Positions 32,948 to 41,592 of a stretch of 47,017 bases of DNA are shown piece after piece. The DNA is from Rhodocyclaceae bacterium (GTDB taxonomy: Bacteria; Pseudomonadota; Gammaproteobacteria; Burkholderiales; Rhodocyclaceae): assembly GCA_008080565.1 (NCBI GenBank), contig VIKE01000020.1:1-47017 (forward strand), read 5' to 3'. The notes below the pieces were generated by a model. That model saw only the letters and a list, made by a program, of their open reading frames with translations, was not told the DNA's origin and ran no database searches. Within the stretch, counting starts at the first letter, position 1; each line of letters opens with the position of its first letter. Position numbers and translations under genes: made by a program.

Positions 32948-34470
32948 GCAAAAAGCGCACTCGCCCGATTGCCGAGGGCTCGGAATGGACGATCGAAGCC
33001 ATCGACCGCTACGACGCCGAGATCGGCCGCGTCGCCAAGGCCTACGGTCTAGACTGCTACCGCCACCAGCTCGAAATCATCACCGCCGAGCAGATGATGG
33101 ACGCCTACGCCGCCATCGGCATGCCGGTCTATTACCACCACTGGTCCTTCGGCAAGCACTTCCTGGAAACCGAGAACCGCTACAAGCGCGGCCAGATGGG
33201 CCTGGCCTACGAGATCGTCATCAACTCCGACCCTTGCATCGCTTACCTCATGGAGGAAAACACGCTGACCATGCAGGCCCTGGTCATCGCCCATGCCGCC
33301 TACGGCCACAATTCCTTCTTCAAGGGCAACCACCTGTTCAAGCAATGGACCAGCGCCGACGCCATCATCGACTACCTCGTCTTCGCCCGGAACTACATCG
33401 CCCAGTGCGAGGAACGCCACGGCTTCGCGGCGGTCGAGCAACTGGTCGATGCCTGCCACGCCCTGAGCAATCTGGGCGTCGACCGCTACAAACGTTCACC
33501 GCGCCTGTCGCTGGAAAAGGAAACGCTGCGCCAGAAGGAGCGCGAGGAATATTTGCAGGCCCAGGTCAATGATCTGTGGCGAACGCTGCCGCGTCATGCC
33601 GCGGCCGTCGCCGAAGAGGAGGAACGGCGCTTCCCCGAGGAGCCCGAGGAAAACCTGCTCTATTTCATCGAGAAGAACGCGCCGCTGCTCGAACCCTGGC
33701 AGCGCGAGATCATCCGCATCATTCGCAAGATCGGCCAGTATTTCTATCCCCAGCGCCAGACCCAGGTCATGAACGAGGGCTGGGCCTGCTTCTGGCACTA
33801 CACCCTGATCAACACGCTGTACGACGAAGGCAAGCTGACCGACGGCTTCATGATGGAGTTCCTGCAATCGCATACCAATGTCGTCTACCAGCCACCGTAC
33901 ACCAGCAAGTGGTACTCGGGGATCAACCCTTACGCGCTGGGTTTTGCCATGTGGCGCGACATCCGGCGCATCTGCGAGGAACCGACGGCCGAGGATCGCG
34001 AATGGTTTCCCGAGTTTGCCGGCTCGGACTGGCGCGAAACCTTCAATTTCGCGATGAGCAATTTCAAGGACGAGAGCTTCGTCGCCCAGTACCTGTCGCC
34101 CCGCCTGATGCGGGAATTCCGCCTGTTCGCCATCCTCGACGAGGAGGCCAACCCCAAGCTGCGCGTCAATGCCATTCACGACGACATGGGCTATCGCGCC
34201 CTGCGCCGCGCGCTCGCCGAGCAATACAACCTGGGCAGCGCCGACCCCGACATCCAGGTCTGGAATGTCGACCTGCGTGGCGACCGCTCGCTGACCCTGC
34301 GCCACTTTTCCCATCAGCACCGCCCGCTCGGCCCGGAAACGGAGCGCGTCATCGAACATCTGGCCACCCTCTGGGGCTTCACGGTGCGTCTCGAAACGCA
34401 GATGCCGGACGGGAATCTGCGGCCGGTCGCCGAATACCGCAGCGAAAAGCGCAACCGCCAAATCCCCTAG
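32944..34470 (+). CDS. SpoVR family protein (YcgB-like)
   Basis: A 508-residue protein (E. coli YcgB, 510). SpoVR is needed for spore cortex in Bacillus, but Gram-negative relatives belong with yeaGH and their biochemical role is not known. Features include Y-Y-H-H-W-S-F-G-K near residue 60, M-N-E-G-W-A-C-F-W-H near 278 and Q-P-P-Y-T-S-K-W-Y near 318. Several His and Glu residues in these motifs could bind a metal. The start is the ATG within the yeaH stop. A pirin gene follows 21 bases later. Confidence 0.95.
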   Translation: MSKKRTRPIAEGSEWTIEAIDRYDAEIGRVAKAYGLDCYRHQLEIITAEQMMDAYAAIGMPVYYHHWSFGKHFLETENRYKRGQMGLAYEIVINSDPCIAYLMEENTLTMQALVIAHAAYGHNSFFKGNHLFKQWTSADAIIDYLVFARNYIAQCEERHGFAAVEQLVDACHALSNLGVDRYKRSPRLSLEKETLRQKEREEYLQAQVNDLWRTLPRHAAAVAEEEERRFPEEPEENLLYFIEKNAPLLEPWQREIIRIIRKIGQYFYPQRQTQVMNEGWACFWHYTLINTLYDEGKLTDGFMMEFLQSHTNVVYQPPYTSKWYSGINPYALGFAMWRDIRRICEEPTAEDREWFPEFAGSDWRETFNFAMSNFKDESFVAQYLSPRLMREFRLFAILDEEANPKLRVNAIHDDMGYRALRRALAEQYNLGSADPDIQVWNVDLRGDRSLTLRHFSHQHRPLGPETERVIEHLATLWGFTVRLETQMPDGNLRPVAEYRSEKRNRQIP

Positions 34471-34491
34471 CCTCTTCCTGAAAGACGCGCC

Positions 34492-35361
34492 ATGCCCATC
34501 CAGACCCTGCTTCAGCCTCATTTCACCGACCTCGGCGGAGGCATGACGGTGCGCCGCCTGCTGCCGTCGGCCGGTCGCCAGTCGGTCGGGCCGTTTCTGT
34601 TCTTCGACCATTTTGGCCCGGTCTGGCATGAGCCCGACAGCAATACCGATATCCGGCCGCATCCCCACATCGGTCTGGCCACGGTGACTTACCTGTTCGA
34701 AGGGGCCATGCTCCATCGGGACAGCCTGGGAAGCGTGCAGCGCATCGAACCCGGCGCCATCAACTGGATGACAGCGGGACGCGGCATCGTGCATTCGGAA
34801 CGCACCCCGGATGACCTGCGGCAGCAAGTCCATGCCATCCACGGCCTGCAGTTGTGGGCCGCCCTGCCCGTGGCCTTCGAAGAGGCCGAGCCGGCCTTCG
34901 CCCACACACCGGCCGAGGCCATTCCGGTTTGGCGGGATCCCCTGATTGCCGTCCGTGTCCTGATCGGCCAGGCCTTCGCTCTCGTCTCGCCGGTGCATAC
35001 CTTTGCCCCGACGCTCTACCTCGATGTGGCGGCGCAAGCGGGCGGCGTCCTCCATCTGGATTGCGTCGCCGAAGAACGCGCCGTCTACGGAATCGAGGGC
35101 CGTCTGGCGGTCGATGGCCAGGCTCTTGAGCCAGGCCTGCTCGCGGTCCTGAGCGATGGCCAGCCGGTAGTCATCGTCGCCGAGCAATCCGCCCGCTTCG
35201 TCGTCATCGGCGGTGCGCCACTCGATGGACGCCGGGCCATGTGGTGGAACTTCGTTTCCTCGCGCCGCGAACGGATCGAAACGGCCAAGGAAGACTGGCG
35301 CCAGCAAAGGATGGGCGTCATTCCCGGCGAGACCGAGTTCATTCCCTTGCCGGAGCGCTGA
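34492..35361 (+). CDS. Pirin family protein
   Basis: A 289-residue bicupin. The N-terminal cupin has the metal ligands His57, His59, His101 and Glu103 (R-P-H-P-H-I-G-L and H-S-E). Bacterial pirins include a quercetin 2,3-dioxygenase (YhhW) and regulators of pyruvate metabolism, so the substrate is uncertain. It follows spoVR by 21 bases on the same strand and may be read from the same transcript. It converges with the CoA-transferase gene; a copy of the dispersed repeat lies in the gap. Confidence 0.92.
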   Translation: MPIQTLLQPHFTDLGGGMTVRRLLPSAGRQSVGPFLFFDHFGPVWHEPDSNTDIRPHPHIGLATVTYLFEGAMLHRDSLGSVQRIEPGAINWMTAGRGIVHSERTPDDLRQQVHAIHGLQLWAALPVAFEEAEPAFAHTPAEAIPVWRDPLIAVRVLIGQAFALVSPVHTFAPTLYLDVAAQAGGVLHLDCVAEERAVYGIEGRLAVDGQALEPGLLAVLSDGQPVVIVAEQSARFVVIGGAPLDGRRAMWWNFVSSRRERIETAKEDWRQQRMGVIPGETEFIPLPER

Positions 35362-35410
35362 ATCAGGCGGGCCCCAGCCTTAAGGGAAGAAAAGCCCTGC
35401 CCCGGGAATC

Positions 35411-35444
35411 ATTTCAATTTTGGCCAAAATTTCCGGTTGACCGT
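35411..35444 (-). repeat. Dispersed 34-bp repeat, copy E (reverse)
   Basis: The best-formed copy. On the plus strand it has ATTTCAATTTTGGCCAAAA, three bases, then CCGGTTGACCGT. It lies between the convergent stop codons of the pirin and CoA-transferase genes. The TTTTGGCCAAAA centre is itself a perfect 12-bp palindrome. Confidence 0.85.
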
Positions 35445-35473
35445 GGAGACCTGCCCCACGCAGCCATGGCCGC

Positions 35474-36688
35474 TCAGATCGCCCCGCCGGCGCGCAGCGC
35501 GGCAATGCGCTCCGTTGCGTAACCCAACCCGGCCAGCACCGCATCGGTATGCTCGCCGAGCGCCGCGCCCAGCCATTCCGTGCTGCCCGGCGTTGCCGAC
35601 AATTTGGGCACGATGCCGGGAATCTTGAATTCCTTGCCGTCCGGCAGGCGAGCCGATTCGAACATCTGGCGGGCGATGAATTGCGGGTCGGCGAACATAT
35701 CGACCGCAGAATAGACGCGCGATGACGGCACTTCCGCCGCGGCCAGCATGGCCAGCACTTCGGCCTCATCGTGTTCGGCACACCAGGCGTCGATCACACC
35801 GTAAATCTCGTCGCGCCGCGCATCGCGGCCGGCGTTGTCGGCCAGGGTCGGATCATCGGCCAGATCCGGCCGGCCGATGGCCAGCATGAAGCGTTTGAAA
35901 ATCGCATCGCCGTTGGCGCCGATGGTCACGTGCTTGCCATCCTTTGTCGTGTGCGTGCTCGACGGCGTGATGCCCGGCATGATGTTGCCGGTGCGTTCGC
36001 GGACGAAGCCGAAAACGTCGAACTCCGGCACCATCGACTCCATCATGGCGAAGACTGCCTCGTAGAGCGCGACATCGACCACCTGCCCGGCCCCGCCATT
36101 GACTTCCTTGTGGCGCAGCGCCATCAGCGCGCCAATCGCGCCCCACAGCGCGGCAATCGAGTCGCCGATGGAAATCCCGGTGCGCACCGGCGGCCGGTCG
36201 GGAAAGCCGGTGATGTAGCGCAGGCCGCCCATCGATTCGCCAACGGCGCCAAAACCCGGCTGATCCTTGTACGGCCCGGTCTGGCCGAAGCCGGAGAGGC
36301 GCACCATGACCAGCCCCGGGTTGTCCGCCTTCAGGGTTTCCCAGCCCAGCCCTAGCTTTTCCAGCACGCCGGGGCGGAAGTTTTCGACCAGGATGTCGGC
36401 TTCGGCAATGAGCTGGCGGACAAAAGCGACGCCCTCCGCATGCTTGAGGTTGGCCGTCACCGATTTCTTGTTGCGCCCCTGCACGGCCCACCACAGCGAA
36501 GTGCCTTCGTAGAGCTTGCGCCACTTGCGCAGCGGGTCGCCACCGTCGGGCGATTCGACCTTGATCACCTCGGCACCGAATTCGCCCATGATCCGCGTGC
36601 AGAACGGCCCGGCGATCAGCGTGCCGAGTTCAACCACTTTGAGCCCGGCTAGCGGTTTTTGCGCCTCGTCTTTTTGCGCCCCTGTCAT
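35474..36688 (-). CDS. Class III (CaiB/BaiF family) CoA-transferase
   Basis: A 404-residue family III CoA-transferase, which moves CoA between organic acids via an aspartyl-CoA intermediate. Features include E-L-G-T-L-I-A-G-P-F near the N-terminus, N-F-R-P-G-V-L-E-K-L-G-L near residue 105, and G-I-S-I-G-D-S near 175, which likely holds the catalytic Asp. The acid substrate cannot be named from sequence. It starts one base after the murI stop, so the two are co-transcribed. The ribosome binding site (GGGAG) lies inside the murI 3' end. Confidence 0.94.
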   Translation of the reverse strand: MTGAQKDEAQKPLAGLKVVELGTLIAGPFCTRIMGEFGAEVIKVESPDGGDPLRKWRKLYEGTSLWWAVQGRNKKSVTANLKHAEGVAFVRQLIAEADILVENFRPGVLEKLGLGWETLKADNPGLVMVRLSGFGQTGPYKDQPGFGAVGESMGGLRYITGFPDRPPVRTGISIGDSIAALWGAIGALMALRHKEVNGGAGQVVDVALYEAVFAMMESMVPEFDVFGFVRERTGNIMPGITPSSTHTTKDGKHVTIGANGDAIFKRFMLAIGRPDLADDPTLADNAGRDARRDEIYGVIDAWCAEHDEAEVLAMLAAAEVPSSRVYSAVDMFADPQFIARQMFESARLPDGKEFKIPGIVPKLSATPGSTEWLGAALGEHTDAVLAGLGYATERIAALRAGGAI

Positions 36689-36689
36689 C

Positions 36690-37475
36690 TCAAGGCTCCC
36701 AGTGTTCGATTTTCAATTTTTGGCCAAAAATCCGGTCGACCGTAGCAATCACCGACGCCGGCGCCCCGCTCGTCGCCACCGTCAGCCGGCCTTCGCCGCC
36801 ACCGAGCAGATTGCCCGCCGCCAACAGCCGCTCAAGCTGACGCGCCACCGGCTCGCCGGTATCGAGCAACACGGTCCCCGCCGGCATGCGCCGGGCAATC
36901 GCCGCCGACACACACGGGTAATGCGTGCAGCCGAGCACCACGACATCCGCCGACGCCGCAGCCAGCGGCGCGACAAAAATATCGAGCAAGGCCGCCACGG
37001 CAGCGCTATCCGGCCCCTCAGCCTCAATCGCCTCGGCCAGCCCCGGGCACGGCTGGGCAATGACACGATGGCCGTTGGCGTGGTTGCCAACCAGCCGCTG
37101 AAACCGCTCGCTGGCCAAAGTCCGCGTCGTCGCCAGCACGCCGATGACACCCGATCTGGTCAGCCCCACCGCCGGCTTGACGCCAGGCTCCAGCGCCACC
37201 ACCGGCACCTCAATGGCAGCCCGAATCGCCTCCGCCGCCGCCGCCGTCGCCGTATTGCAGGCAATCACCAACGCCTTCGCCCCACGCTTGACCAAGGCCT
37301 CGGCGATCAACACACCGCGCTCGCGCAGAAACACCTCCGGCCGGTCGCCATAGGGCAGAAAGCGGGTATCGGCAAAATAGAAAAAATCTTCCTGCGGCAG
37401 TCGTTCGCGCAAGGCGCGCAACACCGTCAGGCCACCGAGGCCAGAGTCGAAAACAGCGATGGGATGAGAGGTCAA
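36690..37475 (-). CDS. murI: Glutamate racemase
   Basis: Makes D-glutamate for peptidoglycan. The product is 261 residues with the active-site cysteines Cys73 (A-C-N-T-A-T) and Cys183 (G-C-T-H-Y-P). The catalytic Asp-Ser pair F-D-S-G-L-G-G-L is at the N-terminus. The last ~18 residues (T-V-D-R-I-F-G-Q-K-L-K...) are encoded by a copy of the dispersed repeat, so the repeat has shaped the C-terminus. It is the first gene of a pair with the CoA-transferase. Confidence 0.96.
   Translation of the reverse strand: MTSHPIAVFDSGLGGLTVLRALRERLPQEDFFYFADTRFLPYGDRPEVFLRERGVLIAEALVKRGAKALVIACNTATAAAAEAIRAAIEVPVVALEPGVKPAVGLTRSGVIGVLATTRTLASERFQRLVGNHANGHRVIAQPCPGLAEAIEAEGPDSAAVAALLDIFVAPLAAASADVVVLGCTHYPCVSAAIARRMPAGTVLLDTGEPVARQLERLLAAGNLLGGGEGRLTVATSGAPASVIATVDRIFGQKLKIEHWEP
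36709..36743 (-). repeat. Dispersed repeat, copy F (reverse), inside the murI 3' end
   Basis: On the plus strand it has TTTTCAATTTTTGGCCAAAAA, then CCGGTCGACCGT, with one base more than the 34-bp consensus. It is read on the minus strand as T-V-D-R-I-F-G-Q-K-L-K-I, close to the end of glutamate racemase. Confidence 0.8.
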
Positions 37476-37582
37476 AGTTGTTTCCGGATATTCGGCAAAT
37501 GTCTGATTTTAGTCTTTGTCCGTTGCCTGCCCAAAACGCTCAGCCTTGAACAACAGGGCAAGACCTCTAATGTTCTGCGGTG

Positions 37583-38077
37583 TTACTTGGCAGTAGCCCA
37601 CCCAGCCTTCAACATCCGGTCATAAAGCACGACATTGACCGTCGCCGCCAGGTTCATGCAGCCGTGGGTGGGGATGTAGACGATGTCCTTGCACCATGAG
37701 GTGACGTTCTTTTTCAGGCTGCCGTCTTCCGGGCCGAAGATGTAAAAAGCGCGTTCGGGGTGCTGGTATTCGGTGAGCGGCTTGGCGTCCGGGTGAACTT
37801 CGATGGCGACCGGGACGCAGCCGAAGGGGATGACCTGCTGCAGGTCGTCGACGCCGATCAGCGGCAGTTGCAGGTGGACCTGCTTGGTGTCGGTGCGGAA
37901 TTCGACGGCGCGCTCGTAGCGTTTGCCGGTGTAGAAAACCGTGTTGACGCCGTAGCAACCAGCGGCGCGCATGATGGAGCCGACATTTTCCGGGCCTTTC
38001 GGGTTGTAGAGGCCGATGCAGGAATAGCCGGTGTAGCTCTGAACGGCTTGCTTTCTGGTGATCGTTTCGATGCTCAT
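37583..38077 (-). CDS. SpoU/TrmH-family RNA 2'-O-methyltransferase
   Basis: A 164-residue SPOUT methyltransferase that would use S-adenosylmethionine to methylate a ribose in tRNA or rRNA. Motif 1 is N-P-K-G-P-E-N-V-G-S-I-M-R-A-A, motif 2 is I-F-G-P-E-D-G-S-L, and motif 3 is I-P-T-H-G-C-M-N-L-A-A-T-V-N-V-V-L-Y-D-R. It lacks the extra N-terminal domain of TrmH/RlmB. It is close in size to TrmL, but its motif context differs, so the target is not assigned. The ATG at 38077 begins two bases after the upstream gene's stop; a longer in-frame reading crosses that gene and is rejected. Confidence 0.92.
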   Translation of the reverse strand: MSIETITRKQAVQSYTGYSCIGLYNPKGPENVGSIMRAAGCYGVNTVFYTGKRYERAVEFRTDTKQVHLQLPLIGVDDLQQVIPFGCVPVAIEVHPDAKPLTEYQHPERAFYIFGPEDGSLKKNVTSWCKDIVYIPTHGCMNLAATVNVVLYDRMLKAGWATAK

Positions 38078-38079
38078 CG

Positions 38080-38583
38080 TTACTCGGGCTGGCGGAATTC
38101 GTCGTCTATCCAGGCGTTGGCGCTGGCCGGGCTGAGCTTGAAGTTCGGGCCGACACGAACCTTGGCCAGTTGCTCGCCATCGGCATCTTCGGCCGACAGC
38201 GTGGCGTAGGGGTCGTCCTCGTCGGGAACGATGTCGAGGCAGATCAGAATTGGCCCGTTTTCCCGGTCGACCGTGAGTTTCCGGTGCAGTTGGGCGTGCA
38301 GTTGATGTTCGTGGCGGCGCAGGACTTCCGAGGCAGTCTTGATCAAAGTCTGGAAGGCGGAAACGTCGAGCGGCTTGGGATTTTTCTTGTCGCGCCCCAT
38401 GGTCCACGGGCCGACCAGCGCCGGCTCGGCTTCGCCATCCTTGATCATTTCGACGGCCCAGCCCTCGTCGTCTTCGTTCTTGATGACGCGGGCCGTCCAG
38501 CCGTTGTTGCGCCACAGGCGTGGCTCGTTGATGACGTCGGACTCTTCGGTCTCGACGAGGTCGTTCGTTGCGTTTTCAGTCAT
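38080..38583 (-). CDS. Hypothetical protein, acidic
   Basis: I do not recognise this 167-residue protein. It is acidic and appears soluble, with no signal peptide or membrane segment. It has W-R-N-N-G-W-T-A-R-V near residue 24 and G-P-W-T-M-G-R-D-K-K-N-P near 58. It is immediately upstream of the RNA methyltransferase, two bases away, so a role linked to RNA modification is possible but unproven. A weak copy of the dispersed repeat lies inside it at 38243-38274. Confidence 0.8.
   Translation of the reverse strand: MTENATNDLVETEESDVINEPRLWRNNGWTARVIKNEDDEGWAVEMIKDGEAEPALVGPWTMGRDKKNPKPLDVSAFQTLIKTASEVLRRHEHQLHAQLHRKLTVDRENGPILICLDIVPDEDDPYATLSAEDADGEQLAKVRVGPNFKLSPASANAWIDDEFRQPE
38243..38274 (-). 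repeat. Degenerate copy of the dispersed repeat, inside a coding gene
   Basis: It has the core CCCGGTCGACCGT and a GAATTGGCCCGTTTT stretch in the expected place, but it matches the consensus less well than copies A-F. It reads in frame as L-T-V-D-R-E-N-G-P-I-L-I. Confidence 0.45.
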
Positions 38584-38610
38584 CCCCGCATTGTACTTCC
38601 CGGCGCGGGG

Positions 38611-39183
38611 CTAGGAGGCGGCGGCAGCCTTGCTGGCTTCGATTTCAAGGTGACACGGCGCCAGCAGCAGATGCGCCAGATGCTCCGGATCGTTCGAGCC
38701 CATGTGCTCGGCGAAGGCGGTCAGCCGGGGATCCTTGGCCTCGGCCAGGGTAGCGATCAGCAGCCGTGCGGCTTCGCGCGGATTGGTCACGCCGGGCACA
38801 TAGCCGGGCCAATCCTTGTAATGCGTCAGCAGCTCGGCCTTGTGGTCCTGATAGAGCGCCGAATTCCGGGTGAATTCGAGTTCGGCCTTTTTGGCAGCGA
38901 TCTCGGCGTCAATTTCGGCATCGGTGTTCTGGTAATGAGCCTTCTCGGCCTCGGTCCAGTGCGGCTTGTCGCCGTGCTTTTCGCGCAGCGTGGCGAAGGT
39001 GCTGTCGAGTGCGATCTGCGAGTGGGTCGAAGCGTCGCGAAAAACATGAACCATGTCCTTGCCGTGCCCTTCCTTGCCGACGTAGCGCATGCTGGCCGTG
39101 ATGCGCCGCGGATTGAAGCGAAACTGGCGGGCGCAGGCGGCGCGGAGGAGATCGAAGAGTTCTTCAATTTTTGCTGGGCTCAC
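38611..39183 (-). CDS. Hypothetical protein
   Basis: I do not recognise this 190-residue soluble protein. It is rich in His, Ala and Glu, with H-W-T-E-A-E-K-A-H-Y near residue 74 and a helical C-terminal half. No signal peptide is visible. It lies 27 bases upstream of the acidic hypothetical gene on the same strand and is probably in the same operon as it and the RNA methyltransferase. The gap of about 230 bases upstream, toward the secreted proteins, holds no other gene. Confidence 0.78.
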   Translation of the reverse strand: MSPAKIEELFDLLRAACARQFRFNPRRITASMRYVGKEGHGKDMVHVFRDASTHSQIALDSTFATLREKHGDKPHWTEAEKAHYQNTDAEIDAEIAAKKAELEFTRNSALYQDHKAELLTHYKDWPGYVPGVTNPREAARLLIATLAEAKDPRLTAFAEHMGSNDPEHLAHLLLAPCHLEIEASKAAAAS

Positions 39184-39337
39184 GGGACTTTCCTTTCGCT
39201 CGCCCGAATTGCGGCGATTGCATCGCTGGCCAACTGGCTGGCAACAGCATACGCCTGCCTCGGGACGACGGGTGGCAGGAATGCGTCAAATCTCCGGCCT
39301 TGTTCAAACGACGGCCGCTGCGGCAGATTGTCGCAGT

Positions 39338-39353
39338 ATTAGCAAATGCTAAT
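39338..39353. promoter_or_regulatory. Palindrome near the promoter of the small secreted proteins
   Basis: ATTAGCAAATGCTAAT has 7-bp arms around AA. It overlaps the expected -35 position of a promoter whose -10 box would be TATAAA at 39363-39368. It could be an operator for the two downstream genes. Confidence 0.5.
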
Positions 39354-39410
39354 TTTTGGTTCTATAAAGGAAGTGAGGCTTTTCTCAATTCACAATTTCT
39401 GGAGAAAATC

Positions 39411-39722
39411 ATGAAAGCACCTAGACTTCATTTATGGCTGGTAGCAGCAGCCATTTCGCTAACCGCCTCCGTGGCCGACGCCAGAGGAGGAGCGGGTGGT
39501 GGCATGGGCGGAAATGGCGGCCAGTCGGCAGGCAGTGGCTACCGGGGCGGTCAGGTTGACCAGACTCGCACGCAAACACACGAGCAGACTCGGGACCGAA
39601 CCCGGGAGCAGGATCGGGTGCAAACAAGAGACCCGGAACGGAGTCAAACCAAAGAACAGGACCGGACCCAGTCCCGCGACCGTATTCATGCCCCGACGGC
39701 GACATCGCCGGCCTCGAATTAA
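39411..39722 (+). CDS. Small secreted low-complexity protein, Gln/Thr/Arg-rich
   Basis: A 103-residue protein with a clear signal peptide (K-A-P-R-L-H then a hydrophobic core, cleavage near V-A-D-A). The mature part starts with a Gly- and Met-containing stretch (~25-45). A tandem, degenerate repeat of roughly six to eight residues follows, based on Q-T-R-[D/T]-[Q/R] and E-Q-D-R (~50-92). The repeats are strongly charged and probably disordered. A GGAGA ribosome binding site precedes the ATG at 39411. The next gene encodes another secreted low-complexity protein 24 bases later. I cannot assign a function; periplasmic metal or stress binding is only a guess. Confidence 0.75.
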   Translation: MKAPRLHLWLVAAAISLTASVADARGGAGGGMGGNGGQSAGSGYRGGQVDQTRTQTHEQTRDRTREQDRVQTRDPERSQTKEQDRTQSRDRIHAPTATSPASN

Positions 39723-39746
39723 CCCTTGATCATTGAGGAGAAAACC

Positions 39747-40079
39747 ATGAACACGAATGGCATGAAGGTAACTCTTGCAGCGTTGGTTTTCGGACTGATC
39801 TCTTCCGGCACATTGGCTGCCGATGCGCCAATCTACGGCAGCCAGATCATGACCAACCAGGAGCGCATCGAACATCGGGCCAAGCTTCGTGCTGCCAAGA
39901 CGGCTCAGGAGCGCGAACAGGTTCGCCTTGAACACCATGAGCAAATGAAATTGCGGGCCAAAGAGCGCGGCGTTGCCTTGCCGGATGAACCACCTGCACA
40001 GGGCGGCGGCATGGGTCCGGGTGGCGGTATGGGTGGCATGGGCCCGGGTGGCGGCATGGGCGGCGGCCGAGGTCGCTAA
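39747..40079 (+). CDS. Small secreted protein with Gly-Met-rich C-terminal repeats
   Basis: A 110-residue protein with a signal peptide (cleavage near L-A-A-D). The middle section (~25-75) is helical and charged, with I-Y-G-S-Q-I-M-T-N-Q-E-R followed by repeated R-x-K/E patterns. The last ~25 residues are repeats of G-G-G-M-G-P and G-G-M. Met-rich periplasmic tails can bind copper(I), but that role is not shown here. The ATG at 39747 follows a GAGGAG site. It shares a probable transcript with the preceding secreted protein. It converges with icd across a strong hairpin. Confidence 0.78.
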   Translation: MNTNGMKVTLAALVFGLISSGTLAADAPIYGSQIMTNQERIEHRAKLRAAKTAQEREQVRLEHHEQMKLRAKERGVALPDEPPAQGGGMGPGGGMGGMGPGGGMGGGRGR

Positions 40080-40151
40080 AGCAGGAGACGGCTTGTCGAC
40101 AGGCGTTGGCCACGCCCCCCCCAGCCTGAGGAGTATTTGTCGCCGCAAGGT

Positions 40152-40187
40152 GACGATCTCCCACCTGATTTCAGGCGGGAGATCGTC
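40152..40187. terminator. Strong hairpin between the Gly-Met protein gene and icd
   Basis: Two 17-base arms (GACGATCTCCCACCTGA and its near-complement) are separated by TT, with one mismatch that becomes a G-U pair in the minus-strand RNA. It lacks a T run, so it may protect the icd mRNA 3' end or act with Rho rather than terminate on its own. Confidence 0.6.
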
Positions 40188-40200
40188 AATCAAGCATAAA

Positions 40201-41442
40201 TCACATGCGGGCGATCATCGCATCGCCGAAGGCCGAGCAGGAAAGCTCTTCGGCACCATCCATCTGGCGGGCGAAGTCGTAGGTCACCTTCTTGTCGCCG
40301 ATGGCCGCTTCCATGGCCTTGATGACGAGGTTGGCCGCTTCCTTCCAGCCGAGGTGGCGCAGCATCATTTCGGCCGAGAGAATGAGCGAACCGGGATTCA
40401 CCTTGTCCAGCCCGGCGTACTTCGGCGCCGTGCCGTGCGTCGCTTCAAAGCAGGCGTACTGGTCGGAGATATTGGCGCCCGGCGCAATGCCGATGCCGCC
40501 AACCTGGGCGGCGAGTGCGTCGGAAATGTAGTCGCCGTTCAGGTTGGTGGTGGCGATCACGTCGTATTCGGCCGGACGGAGCAGAATCTGCTGCAGGAAG
40601 GCGTCGGCGATGGAATCCTTGACGGTCACTTCACGGCCGGTGTTCGGGTTGGTGAAATGGCACCACGGACCGCCGTCGATCAGCTGGGCGCCGAATTCCT
40701 CCTGCGCCACCTTGTAGGCGATGTCACGGAACAGACCCTCGGTGAATTTCATGATGTTGCCCTTGTGCACGATGGTCAGCGACTTGCGGTCGTTGGCGAT
40801 GACGTACTTCAAGGCGGCGCGCACCAGACGGGTGGTGCCTTCGACGGAGATCGGCTTGATGCCGATGCCGGAGGTTGTCGGGAAACGTATTTTCTTGACG
40901 CCCATTTCCTTCTGCAGGAAATCGATAACCTTTTTGCAGGCCTCGGAATCGGCGGCCCATTCGACGCCGGCGTAAATGTCTTCGGTGTTCTCGCGGAAGA
41001 TGACCATGTTGGTCAGTTCCGGGTGCTTGAGCGGCGACGGCACGCCCTTGAAATACTGAACCGGACGGACGCACTGGTAGAGATCGAGTTCCTGGCGCAG
41101 GGCGACGTTGAGCGAACGGATGCCGCCACCAACCGGCGTCGTCATTGGTCCCTTGATGGAAACCGAGTACTCCTTGAGCACCGCGAAGGTTTCCTGGGGA
41201 AACCACTCGTCCGGGCCGTAGAGGCGGGTCGATTTTTCGCCGGCGAAAACCTCCATCCAGTAAATCTTCTTCGTCCCGCCATAGGCTTTCTCAACGGCGG
41301 CGTCGATTACCTTGATCATGACCGGCGTGATGTCGATACCGATGCCATCGCCCTCAATGAAAGGAATGATCGGATTGTTCGGGATGGCCTGCCCCGGAAC
41401 GATTTTTTGACCGCCTTGCGGCACCTTGATGTGAGAAGTCAT
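40201..41442 (-). CDS. icd: NADP-dependent isocitrate dehydrogenase, dimeric type
   Basis: Converts isocitrate to 2-oxoglutarate with NADP in the TCA cycle. The 413-residue product matches E. coli Icd (416). The regulatory serine is Ser110 in [12 protein letters not shown], equivalent to E. coli Ser113, the residue modified by AceK. Substrate and metal residues in the [10 protein letters not shown] and A-T-H-G-T-A-P-K-Y regions are intact. An AAGGAGAG ribosome binding site sets the start at 41442; a 37-codon in-frame extension upstream is not used. The monomeric isocitrate dehydrogenase gene lies upstream on the same strand, with its own terminator between them. Confidence 0.98.
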   Translation of the reverse strand: MTSHIKVPQGGQKIVPGQAIPNNPIIPFIEGDGIGIDITPVMIKVIDAAVEKAYGGTKKIYWMEVFAGEKSTRLYGPDEWFPQETFAVLKEYSVSIKGPMTTPVGGGIRSLNVALRQELDLYQCVRPVQYFKGVPSPLKHPELTNMVIFRENTEDIYAGVEWAADSEACKKVIDFLQKEMGVKKIRFPTTSGIGIKPISVEGTTRLVRAALKYVIANDRKSLTIVHKGNIMKFTEGLFRDIAYKVAQEEFGAQLIDGGPWCHFTNPNTGREVTVKDSIADAFLQQILLRPAEYDVIATTNLNGDYISDALAAQVGGIGIAPGANISDQYACFEATHGTAPKYAGLDKVNPGSLILSAEMMLRHLGWKEAANLVIKAMEAAIGDKKVTYDFARQMDGAEELSCSAFGDAMIARM

Positions 41443-41592
41443 GGTCTCTCCTTCAGTTTTATCGGACGGGCCGCAGCCGCGCATTCCGTTGAACAGCAAA
41501 GCCCGACGCTTGTCTCCGGCACCGGACAGCGAGGTGATTATGTCGCAAAACATCGGCCGGTGTCAGCCATTTGGCCGAGCGGAAAGACTTGC

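Noticed and set aside
39540..39705. Possible CRISPR or DNA tandem repeat
   Set aside because: The repetition comes from a Gln/Thr/Arg-rich secreted protein; the units are short, degenerate and in frame, with no spacers.
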